A stretch of 64,000 bases of DNA, taken from Aplidium turbinatum. Lineage: Eukaryota; Chordata; Ascidiacea; Aplousobranchia; Polyclinidae. The DNA lies in assembly GCA_918807975.1 (NCBI GenBank), contig OU964928.1, forward strand, positions 15,583,823 to 15,647,822. The letters are read 5' to 3'. Made by a program: the position numbers and the translations under genes. Under the pieces are notes generated by a model. The model was not told the DNA's origin, ran no database searches, and saw only the letters and a list, made by a program, of their open reading frames with translations. Shown in pieces: positions 47,856-59,934 of this stretch (its first letter is position 1; the number at the start of each line of letters is the position of its first letter).

Positions 47856-50800
47856 TCATAGTTTTATTACGGGAATGGACAACAAAGCAGAGTTTACCTG
47901 AGGCAAGTTTTGGTTTACTGGGACGCTGGGTTCACTCGCAAATGAACGTATTTTTTTAAGCCCATTCATTATTTTATGGCTTGGAGAACGTGACCTAACC
48001 CTGCCACGGTTTAACCGTCTTCTGCAAAGATGTAAAAAAGGTCCGGAACTTCCAAAGTCTTGCTCTTGAAGTTTCAAGTCCAGACGCGGCTCTTCGACTC
48101 GGGGAATATTTATGGGCGGACTGTGTGATATACAAGTGTCGCTTTTAATTCTGATAAAGTGCGCGTTTTCATTATTATCAAAATCTTGTTCGCATGCAGT
48201 TAAGCTTTCTGTACTTCCATTGGTACTGCTGTTTTCGCAGCTGCTGTTACTGCTGCTGGAAAGAGGATTATGTGAAGATCCCAGGATTAGGTTTTCCCCT
48301 AATTGTGGATTGGCAAGAAAAGTTGACGAAAGACCAAAGGCAATGCTTTTTGAAGAAACTTTTTTTTGTTTACTATTATTGTTGTCATCCCTGGTATTTT
48401 TATTCGTTTGATGTCCATCTGTTTTTGGGACACGGTTAAACTTTCTTCCCAAGCACGGTGAAAGTTTACCTATAAAGTTTGAGTGGCCAACACCTATTTT
48501 ATTTTTTAAGAAACGCGATGGACTAACAGACCGTGAACTGTCGCTGTCGTCTTCACTTAACGCTGGCGAAGAGGAACTGGACTTGGAATTCATATTGTTT
48601 GGGATTGAGCTTGCTTGGGGTACGGTGAAGGATAGTCCACCACTCACTGTCGAAGTCGATCTCATGTGACTACGGTCTTGATTAACAGTATTGGAACTTG
48701 CCCAGCGTTTCAAAGATGCAGAGCTTTGATGATTTTCAAATTCGCGTATTGGAGATCTTCCTCGTTTTTGAGGAGGAGTCGTACAACCTGACAACCCCGG
48801 GTGTAGTAAACCGACCATTCCGACACTTGTGGTTGCTCCAACAAAAAGATTAAGAGCCTCGCTGTCGCTAGAGGGCGAGCACAAGCTTGGGCACAAGTCC
48901 GTCCTTGTCACCATCTTCGACCAACCCTCTCGAGCAGAAGCTTCGAAGAAGTCGCAGCGAAGTCTCTCCGCCAGTTCAAAACCTTCCTCTCGTGATACTT
49001 TTCTCACGTAATCTAAGTCTCCCTTGTTTCCGACCACCACCAGGGGAGGTATGCGACTGCAAAATAAATAAAATTTTATTACTTCAAATCCACCAACATA
49101 AATTCCTTTAATGAATATAATTGCAAATTCTAACTATGTAGATACACTTCAATTACATATCTTAGTCACAAGAACACGTTCATTTGCGGTGTTGCAAATC
49201 AATATTGCCAAAATCAGAGCATTCAACACTGACTCATTTTTCTCTGCAGCTTATCCGTTACCGCATGTGTCAATTGTGTCAAGGCAGACTGCCAACCGAC
49301 AGACTGCATTTTTTGTCGGTTCACTTTAAATTTTGTCAACCTTAACATTTTTAAAAGAGATAAAAGTTACTTAACTAAAGTTTGTTCAATTTTGCATCTG
49401 TTAACAGACGTTTTTGGTTTACCTGTGATCTTTTTCCTCCGAATCAATTGTTTTTTCAATGATTTTTGTCGCAGTTTTCTTGAGCTGACGAAATCCCTCT
49501 CTGTCAGTGATCGAATACACCATTATGATGGCGTCTGCCCATCTGATGTGATGCTCAACTGATGATAATCTCATTCCCTGTCAAAGCAGCAATGAACAAA
49601 TTCGTTTTAAAAAAATACAAGTTTTTGGTAATTTGCCATTACCAACACTGTTAAAGCACGATATAAAGAAATTTATGCTGCAATTGGTTTCGTTCAATTT
49701 CAATATGTGGTCTCAAAGAGCTTTCCTCAATTACTGCAACCAAATCGGTAACAAATAATGTTACATAAATTATAATGACTTGCGTTCACAGTCACCAGAA
49801 TAACGCAAGTCATTTTATTTATCAAATGCCTGGTGAACAGCCTCTCTTTCCTCTCTTTCTGTTTAGCAATAATGTGATGTTGACGTTTTGTTTGCAAAGA
49901 AGCAGCTTACTGTTGAATGTAGCAGGCAATAAGTAAGCTATTGGCTAAAGTTTAATGTGTAGTTTATCCATTACCCTTAGTTTACCACGTTTTGAAAGTT
50001 AAGAGAAAAACTTCAGTCTACCTTGTCAGAAGTATCTTGGATATTGACACGCAGTGGTTCTCCGTCCACTTCTGTAACTCTTTTACAATGCATATCTGAA
50101 AACAAAGATATTTTATGTCTACAACGTTCAACCAAGAAACGAGAGCCTTCAAGGGTGATAGTAACATTCTTCATTATTCGTGTTTTGAGCAATTTTAAGG
50201 TTTATTGAACACGCGTTTGCTTCAATGGATATTTTAATCCCCGCTTCGGCTAGTTATTGAACGGCAGCTGTTGCTGTCTGTGCAAAGTTTTGATAAATCG
50301 TTAGCACCATGTTTACGAGTTTAATAAAAGGATAAGCGTGGAATGATGAGTTTTGTACTTAACAAAGTTTATGTTATTCGGTTGATTTAACGTAACAGCT
50401 GTACGGTTTGTGTGTTTGTGATCTCGTAATCTCAATTGAAAAAGTAAAGTGCAGAAATGTTTAAAAACAACTTTAATGCTTATCAAATTGTTCCACTGCA
50501 GAAATGTACACAGCAACAGGCTTAGTTCCAAGTACCTCTACTTTTATGGACTTAATAATTTACAAAAAGTCAATAGCAAAGCATTAAATTCTCTTGACCA
50601 AACAACACAAAAAGAAACTTGAACTAAGTTAATTTTCAAAAGTTAAAAAAAAATAATTTTGTTTCAATATCCACTTAGCGTATGTGATACTCCGATTACC
50701 CTTAATCGTAAAATTCCTTCTTTCTGCATAACATGCTAAAAAAGCGTTTTCCACAAATACCTCTGAAGCTAAAATCAATCAAAAACAAAATGTTGCCAAA

Positions 50801-53800
50801 ATCTGTTAAAACGGCAAAAGCAACTAGAAAAGTAAACTTTCATTCTTTCATCGCCCTTTAGTGTGTGACGCAAGTTCAGTTTCAGCGTAAACATGAAACA
50901 AATCCATCATCAATTGGATTCACTCTGAAGACATTCTCGAGTGACGCATGAAAACATCTGAGGCCTTATCATTACAGTTCACAAACAGGTTGTGTATTTT
51001 TTACTATAACACTCACAATGGTGATTGATCATCAAATCATCACGCCAACTTGGGCATCAAAGTCCCCCCCTCTCCCATGCCATATGGTAGACCTAAATAC
51101 AAGGAGTATCCCGGCTGGCAAAAACTGTACTTTTTACATAGATTCAAAGTCTGGAGACCAGAACTTAATTGAAAAGTTAACAAATTGTTAAAATATGAGT
51201 TTAGATTAACTATATCTGAAAAAAATAATCTCTTTGAATAAGTCATACTATTTACGTTTGTGGTCACTTTGTGGTTTTGATTAAAGTAAACATCTTCAAC
51301 CAATGGCGGTTCTTGATCATTTTTAATGAAAAACGCGCGATCGATTTTGCTTGTTTGCAAATCTGTATTTTTCTCTGAGCACTTTTCGATACAGCATTTT
51401 CTCCATTACAAGGACCCGCCACTGAAAGCAATATCATAAAATATTCAGATTATCATCCAAAATGATTTTCCGATAAGTATGTTTGATACATAAGGCACGC
51501 GAAACGTTGCTATCGTCTTAGTACACGGAATGAGATGCAACAAGATGGTTCCAAAAACACTTGTAGATCAGATAAACTATTGAAAACCTGCAATCTTAAG
51601 AAAGGCAAAACAAATTCAAATTAAAGAAACCCATTCACCAGCTCTTTCAGATCTGAACGTATGCGTATATACTCTTACATTCAAGTAGCCTCGATCATCA
51701 TTTTTTTAATCTGCAATAATTGTGTATTTTCAAACAGAAGATATCTTGTGAATCGGAAATAAAATGGTTTTAATTCTTAAATTAATAGTTTTTAGAGTTG
51801 TTTGGAATCACTTGTTTGATCCATCTTCAAACGCCAACACTTATATGATATATGAAATTAATCTCACCAAAATCTAAATGACATTGGTTAATTTCAATTG
51901 TGAAAACCAGTTCACCGCTTAGGTCTGAGAAGGAAGTATATGACAGCTGTAAGCTTCGAACGTGACATCCAAATTGTAATTATCATAAAATTTGCAAAAG
52001 AATGTCCTTCAACGACCTACAAGATTCAACGGAGGAATACGAATTGCAGCTTGTTGTTGGTTCGGTTTGTAATGGAGTTGTTAATTTGCGCACGTCACAG
52101 TAAGCCATGTGATTTTGCTAGGCAGCGAAAAGACGGTTTTGCATTCAGTTAATTTGACACCACACAACCTTAAGTAACCATAACGTCAAATTGGTGTAAT
52201 CCCTTTTGGTTTTATGTTTTGTAATTATCAAGCAAATTTCATATCGCCCAAAAGAATAAACAAGAAAATAAACTACAGGAAAAGCAGTACAGTGATAAAA
52301 CTGAAAACGTTCAACCAGTGTCAGTGGCGTAATTTACTATCGTCAAATCGTCATAAAACCAGTTTTGGAACAGCAAACATTGCATTTCATGCCGAGTTAT
52401 CGTCGAAATTATCAAAACTCTTCATTTCATAGTTAAAACAAATAATACAAACAGTATAAATTAGCCATTAAATAGTTTCATCGAACAATTACTGTAAGAC
52501 AAGAAAATCTTGAATGTCACTTCGAAAGGGTCTTATATTAACTCGTGGATGTGGTCACCAGAGATAAGATTGTGTGATTTTGTATGGTTCGCCTGTGTGG
52601 TGTTTGTAAGCAATACAAAGCCGTCTTTTCGCCGCCCAGAAACACTAATTCATACATCGAATGTACAGGTAGTGAATTGCTAAATATTTCAATCATTCTA
52701 ACATTTTATCATGTAACAGAATGCTGCTCCGACATACGCATCAGAAAACAGCACTTAAATAAAAGTTGTCAAAACAGTACAGCTAGTACTTACTGCATAA
52801 CCTATAGCACTAGCGCACTTTCAAACAGCGAGTGTTTTTTTAGCGTTCGATCATTGCCATTTAGTTGCAGACAAAATCTTAGTTGGTCATAATGTATTTT
52901 TGACCAACTGGTGTACGAGTAAAGTAGGCTTACATTGCAGTAATTTTGTTTTGAAAAGTTCAAATTCGTCTTTAAGAGCTAATGGTACCAAATTTAATAA
53001 ACTGATGTCTCTACATTTATAAATCAACAATTTTACCTGTTTATTACTGTAAAGACAAGAGAACTTTTAATAAGAAAGTCAACGCCAAACGCAAACACAA
53101 GCGCTAAGATCAAGAATGCAGACGATTATACAGCACAACTGCTTGAATTACTGACAAAGCAGATGCCAGGCCCCTACAAGACAAATTCCTTTTTTTAAAT
53201 ACAGACATGGTTTATTTTTACCATCTCAACATAGCTGAGATTTTTTATCGACTGTGCTCTTGTCAATTTTGCGCTGTAGTTAACTAACGTTTCACTATTA
53301 AACGCAAGATAGAAGACAATCGGTATTATTTTTTTAAATTTTGTTATGACCAGAACCAGACCTGGAACTAAACTCAAGTCTACCGGAACCAACGGCAAAT
53401 ACACTAACCAATCCGTCACCGGGAGGTTGAATTCCCGAGTATTTTTGTTTTCAAGCTGTGTCTATTTCGATCGTTGCCCTCAAGCAAGCAACCCGTTTAT
53501 TGCGGGAATGATTTCTTTCGGGTATATATAATTTGACGTGATTTGGTTTGCTCGTAAAACTGATGTTTGGGCAATATCCAATATCAAGGTTTGGCTTGAG
53601 CTTAAGGCAACTGCGATTAAATTCCATGTCCAGCGCGTGCGGTAGGTCGGTCTAACTCTAACAAGAATGCATTTTGATTTTCAGTAAACTATCTCATAGG
53701 CAAAGGCAGTAGCGGATCCAGGGAGGTACTTGTTTCGTTTCGAATCGTTTCGTTTTTTTGTTGAAACTTTTGTGTCAGTACAAAATTTTTTCTAGATCCG

Positions 53801-56800
53801 CTTCTGGTCTTAAGGTCATTTTGCAGTGGAATCAGATGAATGATTTGCTTCGACAAAAATCACACATCAAAGTCCGCTCGTGATTAATATTAAATGGCCC
53901 GATGTCACAGTCCAACTGTTCAATGGTACAAATTTTGTTCAGTCCAATTTCATTTTGTAGATGAAACTTAGGAAATTTATTTTTTGCTTAAAAGAATATA
54001 TTACAAGGCAAATCTACATAAGTATAGCCTTTCACAGTGTTTACCAGCCCACACAAGCAGAAAATACAAACTCTCGCAACAAGATGAGCAGTCGAAACAC
54101 TACAGTAAGCGAATATGCAAGGAGAATACGCGGAAGGGCGTCACGTTACAGAGACATCGGTGAGGTTCACCGCAGCAAAAATAGTTTGACGTAAGTCGAA
54201 TAGTTCGATTCGGGTGGCGCAAAATAAGATTAGCAAAGAAACTGAAACAAGAACAAGGATGGTCCAAGACCAAGGACGGAACCATCCCACAAGGTCATGT
54301 TTACTTTAGAAATCATCAAACATAAAATGATTTTAAAAACACAAAACGACAACATGGATCCCCGATTTTCAATGACCCGAACCAAGCTCCCTTGCAAACA
54401 TGCTTGGCTCACCATATAAGATAGCTTTTTTACAGACCAAAATTGTCTTCATCATAAGTAACAATCAAACTCAAAAGTGTTTTTCTTCCAACTGCACTGA
54501 TAAACAAGCTTGATACAAACTCTTCTCCTGACAACATCATGCCTTCACCACAACTTTGGAATAAGAATTTTGGCAACATTAACACACAACTGTTCAAAAT
54601 GTTTGTGAACGACAAAGACAAAACTTCTAGTTCATTAATCTCTATCTACCCCAGAGTAAATGTCACATATTTGAAAAATTATCTGAAACCATCAAGAAAA
54701 GCAATGAATAAAAATTGAAAAGTGTAATTGAAAACACCTAAGGTTTTGTACAACTCACACAAAAAAAAGGTTATCGGACAATCTCTGAGTGTGAATTTTG
54801 AAAATTTTAGGCTGATGTTTCAGGTTATTGCCAACTTTCTTGGGAAACGTTCATCTATAAAATCACAGAACTGCAAACAACGCAAAACGTTGGCTAAGTT
54901 ACAATACACATTTTTTTCAACGGAACTTCTTAAATAGCAACGTTTATCGATTTTGCAACGCGCTGCGACTACCCCCAGGTCAAGAAAGCCGTTTCAATGT
55001 AAAACTACTTTCCTAAGGTGAGATGCATGCTTTTGTTTCTTATAATAATAGCTGAGGACGGAAACCAACAGCAATGTCACACAAATGAGTCAAATAATCC
55101 CTTGCTCAATCATATCAGTGCTATGACAGTTTATTGAAACGATACTACAGTAGGTGTAAATTCAACGGGAAACCACATAATTCTTCTTCCCATACCAGTT
55201 ATTTCCTCACATCGTCGATAAAACATCGATGGTATTTCGCTGTTTATCATCACACACTTTCAACGTGAAATATGTGAAATCTATCTCATGAACATGGCTT
55301 GACACCAACATTCAACAAGCATCGTTTGACTGCAAAGACTTAGCACAAACTTTATTCGAAATTTGCTGGTGTGAAGCAAAATTCTCAACATATTTTACTG
55401 ACAGCGCAAAACAGAATTTTATGCTTGAAAGATTAAAATTTGCAACCTGCAGTTACAGCGCGAAAATACACAGCTTTTGGATTACGGCACTAAAGTTATG
55501 GCAACTGCCAATGCTGAAAATTAAAAAAAATGCCAAAAATAGGCTATATCAAAATGCCAAAATCAAAGTAGCCCGCCAAACGATTTAAAAAGCGCTCAAA
55601 ATTTAAAAATTTGGTGTTAAAACTGCCAATATGGCAATCCTGTTTGCCTTGCAAGATAGGCCTAGCGTTTCGCTTCTTGTTCAGATGCCACTATGGCGAC
55701 GTCCACGCATAAAACCCAATGCTCAACTTGAAACATTAAATGCTTTGTGTGGTGGGGTTTCAAAGTGTGTTTGTAATGTCAAAAATTTAAACATGATATA
55801 AGTTCAGAAACAAAATACAAGCACAAGAAGGAAAATTATCTTCGCTTACCTGTATTTTCAACATATTCACTGATGAAACGCTTGGTAAGGAATCGTACAA
55901 CTGAAGCTGAAAAACATAACAAAGTGAGCAGGTCAACTTAGAGAACATCTTTTGGTCATACTACGTAACAATGAAGCACAAGCACGTGTCACAAAATGCA
56001 GCAAATTTCGTGCCATTCTTTCGTAAAGTGAGACATGCATCGAGCGTACCTTACTTGGAAAATAATTATTATGACTTTGAATCGCATCAATACATGATCA
56101 CCAAACACGAAAAATGTTTTTCAGAATGATGATACTCAAATTTAAAAGTGTAATGGTTAAATTTAATGACGTGTTTTGGTTGAAATGTTTAGTTTTACTA
56201 GAACTGTTTCAAAAAGTATGAACTAATACATTTCAAGAAAACTTGTAACCAAAAACCACAAATATTCCCATTTTAAAGGATGGCCCAATTGTGAATCATT
56301 TCCCAGTTAGCAAAGTTGTCATTTTTGCATCGTTTCTGCACCTAAAGACGTTAAAATGATGTAAAAACAATAGCTTTTGTTGGCTGCATAACAACTGCAG
56401 TCGTGTTTTTCTGACAATGGCATTTTACAAGAAGGTTCAGAACAAAATCAGAACAAAATTTTTGCCTGTCAATCAAAAAACCAGGCATGGTGTTGCATTA
56501 ATTGTATAGAAAGTAGGTCGTCACTGTTTCAAAGAAATTAATCGGATTTTTCTTGAAGCAAACCAGGTAACAAAAAAGGTGAACTCGATTAATTTACTAT
56601 CGATCTCAAAAACGGATACCATGTATTCACTGGCAGTATGTCAAATTAATGTTCGCTTTAAAGTCACAGGTCAAGTAACAACTCAAAGCGATTTCGCTGT
56701 CTGGGTTTCTATCATGATATTGCATGAATCAAACTAATCGACAATTCTTCTGATGTTCAGGAAACCTTAAAATTGAGGAGACTTAGTTTTCGATCAAAAT

Positions 56801-57160
56801 TACTTTGTTATCATTTATGTCTGTGACGAAAAAGGTAGATAAACCGCACCAAAACGAGTTAACTGCAACAGAGCACATGCTTAGAAGGATTGGGAAGACC
56901 TCACCCAAAAAACAGTTTCGGTCTAGACTAGATCATAAAAATTTGATTCTAACAAAGCTTTTCAATGTTGTTCGTGTATAATTATTGTCCAAGGCGACTC
57001 ACAAAATATGTCTTGCTTGAACCATAATTGCAAAGGTTTGTGATGTAGGCTATATTTTACCTGATTTTCCAACTTTTCGGGGCCCGACAACGACTATTTT
57101 GTATTCTCTGAGTGCATTCGTTGTTAAAATGGAACGTGTGCTCGGTATGTCTACACGCAT
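47856..57160 (-). CDS. RASL11: RASL11-like small GTPase with long Ser-rich insertion, 5 exons
   Basis: Exons in coding order: 57160-57061, 55906-55850, 50095-50022, 49577-49423, 49056-47856; phases agree, 528 residues. RASL11 proteins are Ras-superfamily GTPases without a CAAX tail. Motifs: P-loop GPRKVGKS (26-33); VVRFLTKRFISEY (36-48), nearly the RASL11 signature; DTSDK (73-77) in place of DTAGQ, so no catalytic Gln; IRWADAIIMVYSITDREGF; NKGD (139-142); EASA (167-170). Vertebrate RASL11 ends at about 245 residues. Here about 300 Ser/Asn-rich residues follow WSKM before a helix-like GPFLHLCRRRL (about 467-477) and a basic RSRSPSHKIMNGLKKIRS. An in-frame TAA two codons before the ATG fixes the start. 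A strong CAG/gtaaac donor at 47898-47893 inside the last exon means the last 14 codons may be replaced by another exon. An AATAAA overlaps the predicted C-terminal codons. Confidence 0.88.
50096..55849 (-). other. Large intron 2 of the RASL11-like gene
   Basis: A 5.75 kb intron between the exons encoding FISEYVENT and DMHCKRVTE. It holds one possible short MITE (53707-53806) and otherwise AT-rich sequence. Open frames on either strand up to about 106 codons lack splice support. A long intron at this place may hold enhancers, but no motif proves that. Confidence 0.7.
53707..53806. mobile_element. Possible 100 bp MITE
   Basis: It starts CAGTAGCGGATCCAGGG and ends CTAGATCCGCTTCTG, an inverted pair with two to three mismatches. 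The GCGGATCCAG style is common in invertebrate MITEs. No clear target duplication. Confidence 0.45.
56302..56387. repeat. Palindromic MITE copy, CCCAG family
   Basis: It starts CCCAGTTAGCAAAGTTGTCA, has AAAGACGTTAAAATGATGTA at its centre and ends GCTTTTGTTGGCTG. It is a degraded relative of 25677-25763, in intron 1 of the RASL11-like gene. Confidence 0.45.
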
Positions 57161-57325
57161 GTTTTATTTCTTACTGCTTTGATGTCAAATCACTTTGCGG
57201 TACAGCAGTGTTGTGTTCCGGATGGTAAACAAGTTGTCAAACAATCTAATCAAATTATGTCAAGTTGCTGAAAATAAAAAAAACAAAACGTCATGGACAA
57301 TTGAACATTTGAAGCAATTTCACAG

Positions 57326-57525
57326 CCGGCCATCATGGCTATCCCAGACATGCTGAAAATACCAAATTGGTCATTGCAGTTTATCCTAAATCAAAAGGTG
57401 TTAAAACTGCTGAAGCCAATGTGATGTTTCACGAAGTTTTAACTCTTCTTCAGCAACAAAACGTCACTTGGGGAAAAGTGGTTGAAATGTTTGGTTGTCC
57501 TGAGAAAAAAAAAACAGAAAACTAA
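57326..57525 (+). CDS. Orphan exon-like open block, unknown protein
   Basis: After a cacag acceptor at 57321-57325, an open frame of 66 codons reads GHHGYPRHAENTKLVIAVYP, KSKGVKTAEANVMFHEVLTL, LQQQNVTWGKVVEMFG and a Lys-rich end, then TAA. The composition looks protein-like, with alternating strands and an amphipathic helix. No ATG or partner exon is visible upstream: the next gene, RASL11, starts divergently only 165 bp to the left. It could be a last exon whose partners are intronic to RASL11, a fragment of a transposon or gene copy, or chance. I recognise no family. Confidence 0.3.
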
Positions 57526-59664
57526 AAATACAGATAACAAATTCATAATCAAAAAATTTATAATTGCTTCAAAAACTGTAACGTTTCCATTTTTAATGCT
57601 ACATCCAATCTGCAGTGAGCTATTCTACTGAAAATGTGAGCAGTAATTTTTGAAACATTTGTTGAACATGACTTTCTTTACTTTTTGAATTTTAGGCTCT
57701 GTTCTTTTTCTCAGATCAAGCAAAGCTTTAACCTTCTTGTGCAAGAACAAAAAAAAGAATAGACATTTACAAGTCTTTGCGTATTTTTATTTTCAAAAAT
57801 TTGTAATTTAAACAAATGGTTATCAAGGGTTGAATGCATGTAAAAAACAATTGATAAACAAGCTTCTCCGAATGAGAGACTTTGATAGACAAATGTAGTT
57901 TTCTTTTCTCATTAATTAGAACATTGTCTTCATGGATATGACAACACAAAGCAAAAATTTCAGTCATCTAAGAATCACGACTTGCCAACAGTCAATCAAT
58001 TATATTATATATTTATTTTTTCACTCAAAAAGTAAATGCTGACTAAATTAAGGCATTTATGGCATTAACATGCGAGTGACTTAAGTAGCCTACGTACAAA
58101 TACTATACATATGGACGTTAGGCCTACATACTTTTAAAATAAAGTGATTTGAGAACCAATTGTTTAGTCATAAAACTTCTTTCAATCGCTGAATTGAAAC
58201 TTGGACGTCGCTAAAGCTATGCTTGAAGCTTGGAGAAGAAAAAACTTGAAAACTGCCAATCATACTTTTTGCTGTTGTTCTGTCATTGTCATTCATCAAT
58301 CGTTTCGTAAGATATTCTACGCGTAGGCTACATTTTAAGCTGCTTCACAATACCAAGTGAAATCATGCTGAAGTAACAGGGTTACAAGCTAAACTGCCAA
58401 CAAAACGTTTCCAAGACTTCTTGAGTTGTCTGACAAAGAAAACAATTTTTTGTTCGTAATTTAAAAGTTAACATTCAAAACAAGGCGTCACCATTCCCAC
58501 GATCATGGCTTTTACCTCAAACTTGCCTCTGATAGGCGGATGGCCTCATGTTCTATTGATTTTATGATTGATATCTTGCAGTTTACTCCAGTTATAATAG
58601 GCTACATTCATATACATTTCCTCACTCTTCTCAATGCAAATTATAGCTTTTTTTCTGTCACGCATAGAAAAAGCATTTTAATAATTAATGCAACCACGAC
58701 AAAAAACACCATGCATTGCAGCGCATATAAATAAACTCTTTCTTTACACTGACACAATCTGTAGTTTATAAATATGTCACTGTCCTTGTGAAAAGCTATA
58801 TGGAGGGTCAAAATATCAGGGATCGAAAATTGAAATGATCTGAAAGGTTTTGCTTTCTGCAAAGCACATCACCCTACTAGCAGGCATTCAAATTGGTCTG
58901 CGATACAAATTGTCTCGAAGCAAATGAGAAAGTGTTTTCTTGCTCTTTTTTTCTTAAAATATGATAAAACTTTCGACTGTATAGAGCTCGTTTTTCAGTT
59001 TTGCACGCGGAGTTATACAGTAGTTTTGCTGGTCATATACCATTGTTTTTCATTCGTTCCCTTTGTTGCTTTCCCAAGTTTAAAAGCCTGTTGGAAAAAA
59101 CGCAAGACCTGACTTTCTTGTCTGACCGTTAGTGTAGTTCCAAAAAAAATACAGTCAAGCTGCAAACATCGTTAAAAACAATAACCTTGTAACGACCCTG
59201 AAACAAAAGTACAGTGACTTTTTGGTTTGGCAACCATGCAAAGAATGAATCGGAGATGCGATGGAAAGTAAAAGCAGGCTACGCTTTCTTAAAAGTATGT
59301 TATACAATGGCTCCAGTGCTCAACTAACGAAGTAAAAGGCATTGAAAACTGCAACCACTGCTAGAAAAGTAAATAATCTTGGTAAATATCAATATTCTTT
59401 TAGTAGGCCTACTCAGTAAAACTATGTACAGGTGCAGTAAAGTTTACGTCTTCCGAAGCAGATTTATTGCATTATTTGGTGATTTTTTTGCAAACGATAT
59501 CCACTGCACGAGATGAACCTTCCCAATTGCATTACAAAATAATGACGTCACTAAAGTCAACGAGAATTAAACGAGCTGTCGTCCAGCAAACTTCGTTCTT
59601 TTCCCTCATTGTCAACAGACAATGTCGGTTGCTGCCAAAAACCAGCGATGGAATTTATTAATGA

Positions 59665-59934
59665 TCATGCGATTATCGACGACATTTTACGACCACGGAG
59701 AAAAGCCTCGTTCCGCGCGTACAACCCGCGTCGTTGACGTTTGCAGCGGTATTTGACTCCGTTGAAAGATTTTGCATCGATTTTGTCGACTACACGAATC
59801 AATGTGATCATTTGACATTCCAACCACGGGTCGATCAAATCGCTGCCAATCGGAAGTTTTTTTCGTTCTTTTAACACTTTGACTCGAAACAAATGCAAAC
59901 AAAGAAGAAGTCTGTTGTTTTGTTTTTGATACAT
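59665..59934 (-). CDS. Candidate small basic protein, 89 codons
   Basis: The frame runs MYQKQNNRLLLCLHLF, then RVKVLKERKKLPIGSDLIDP, WLECQMITLIRVVDKIDAKS, FNGVKYRCKRQRRGLYARNE and AFLRGRKMSSIIA. The stretch is clearly less AT-rich than its surroundings. KRQRR resembles a furin-type cleavage site. A second minus-strand frame overlaps it (59962-59687), so the true frame is uncertain. The island could instead be a non-coding 5' exon or promoter of the RASL11-like gene. No family recognised. Confidence 0.25.
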   Translation of the reverse strand: MYQKQNNRLLLCLHLFRVKVLKERKKLPIGSDLIDPWLECQMITLIRVVDKIDAKSFNGVKYRCKRQRRGLYARNEAFLRGRKMSSIIA

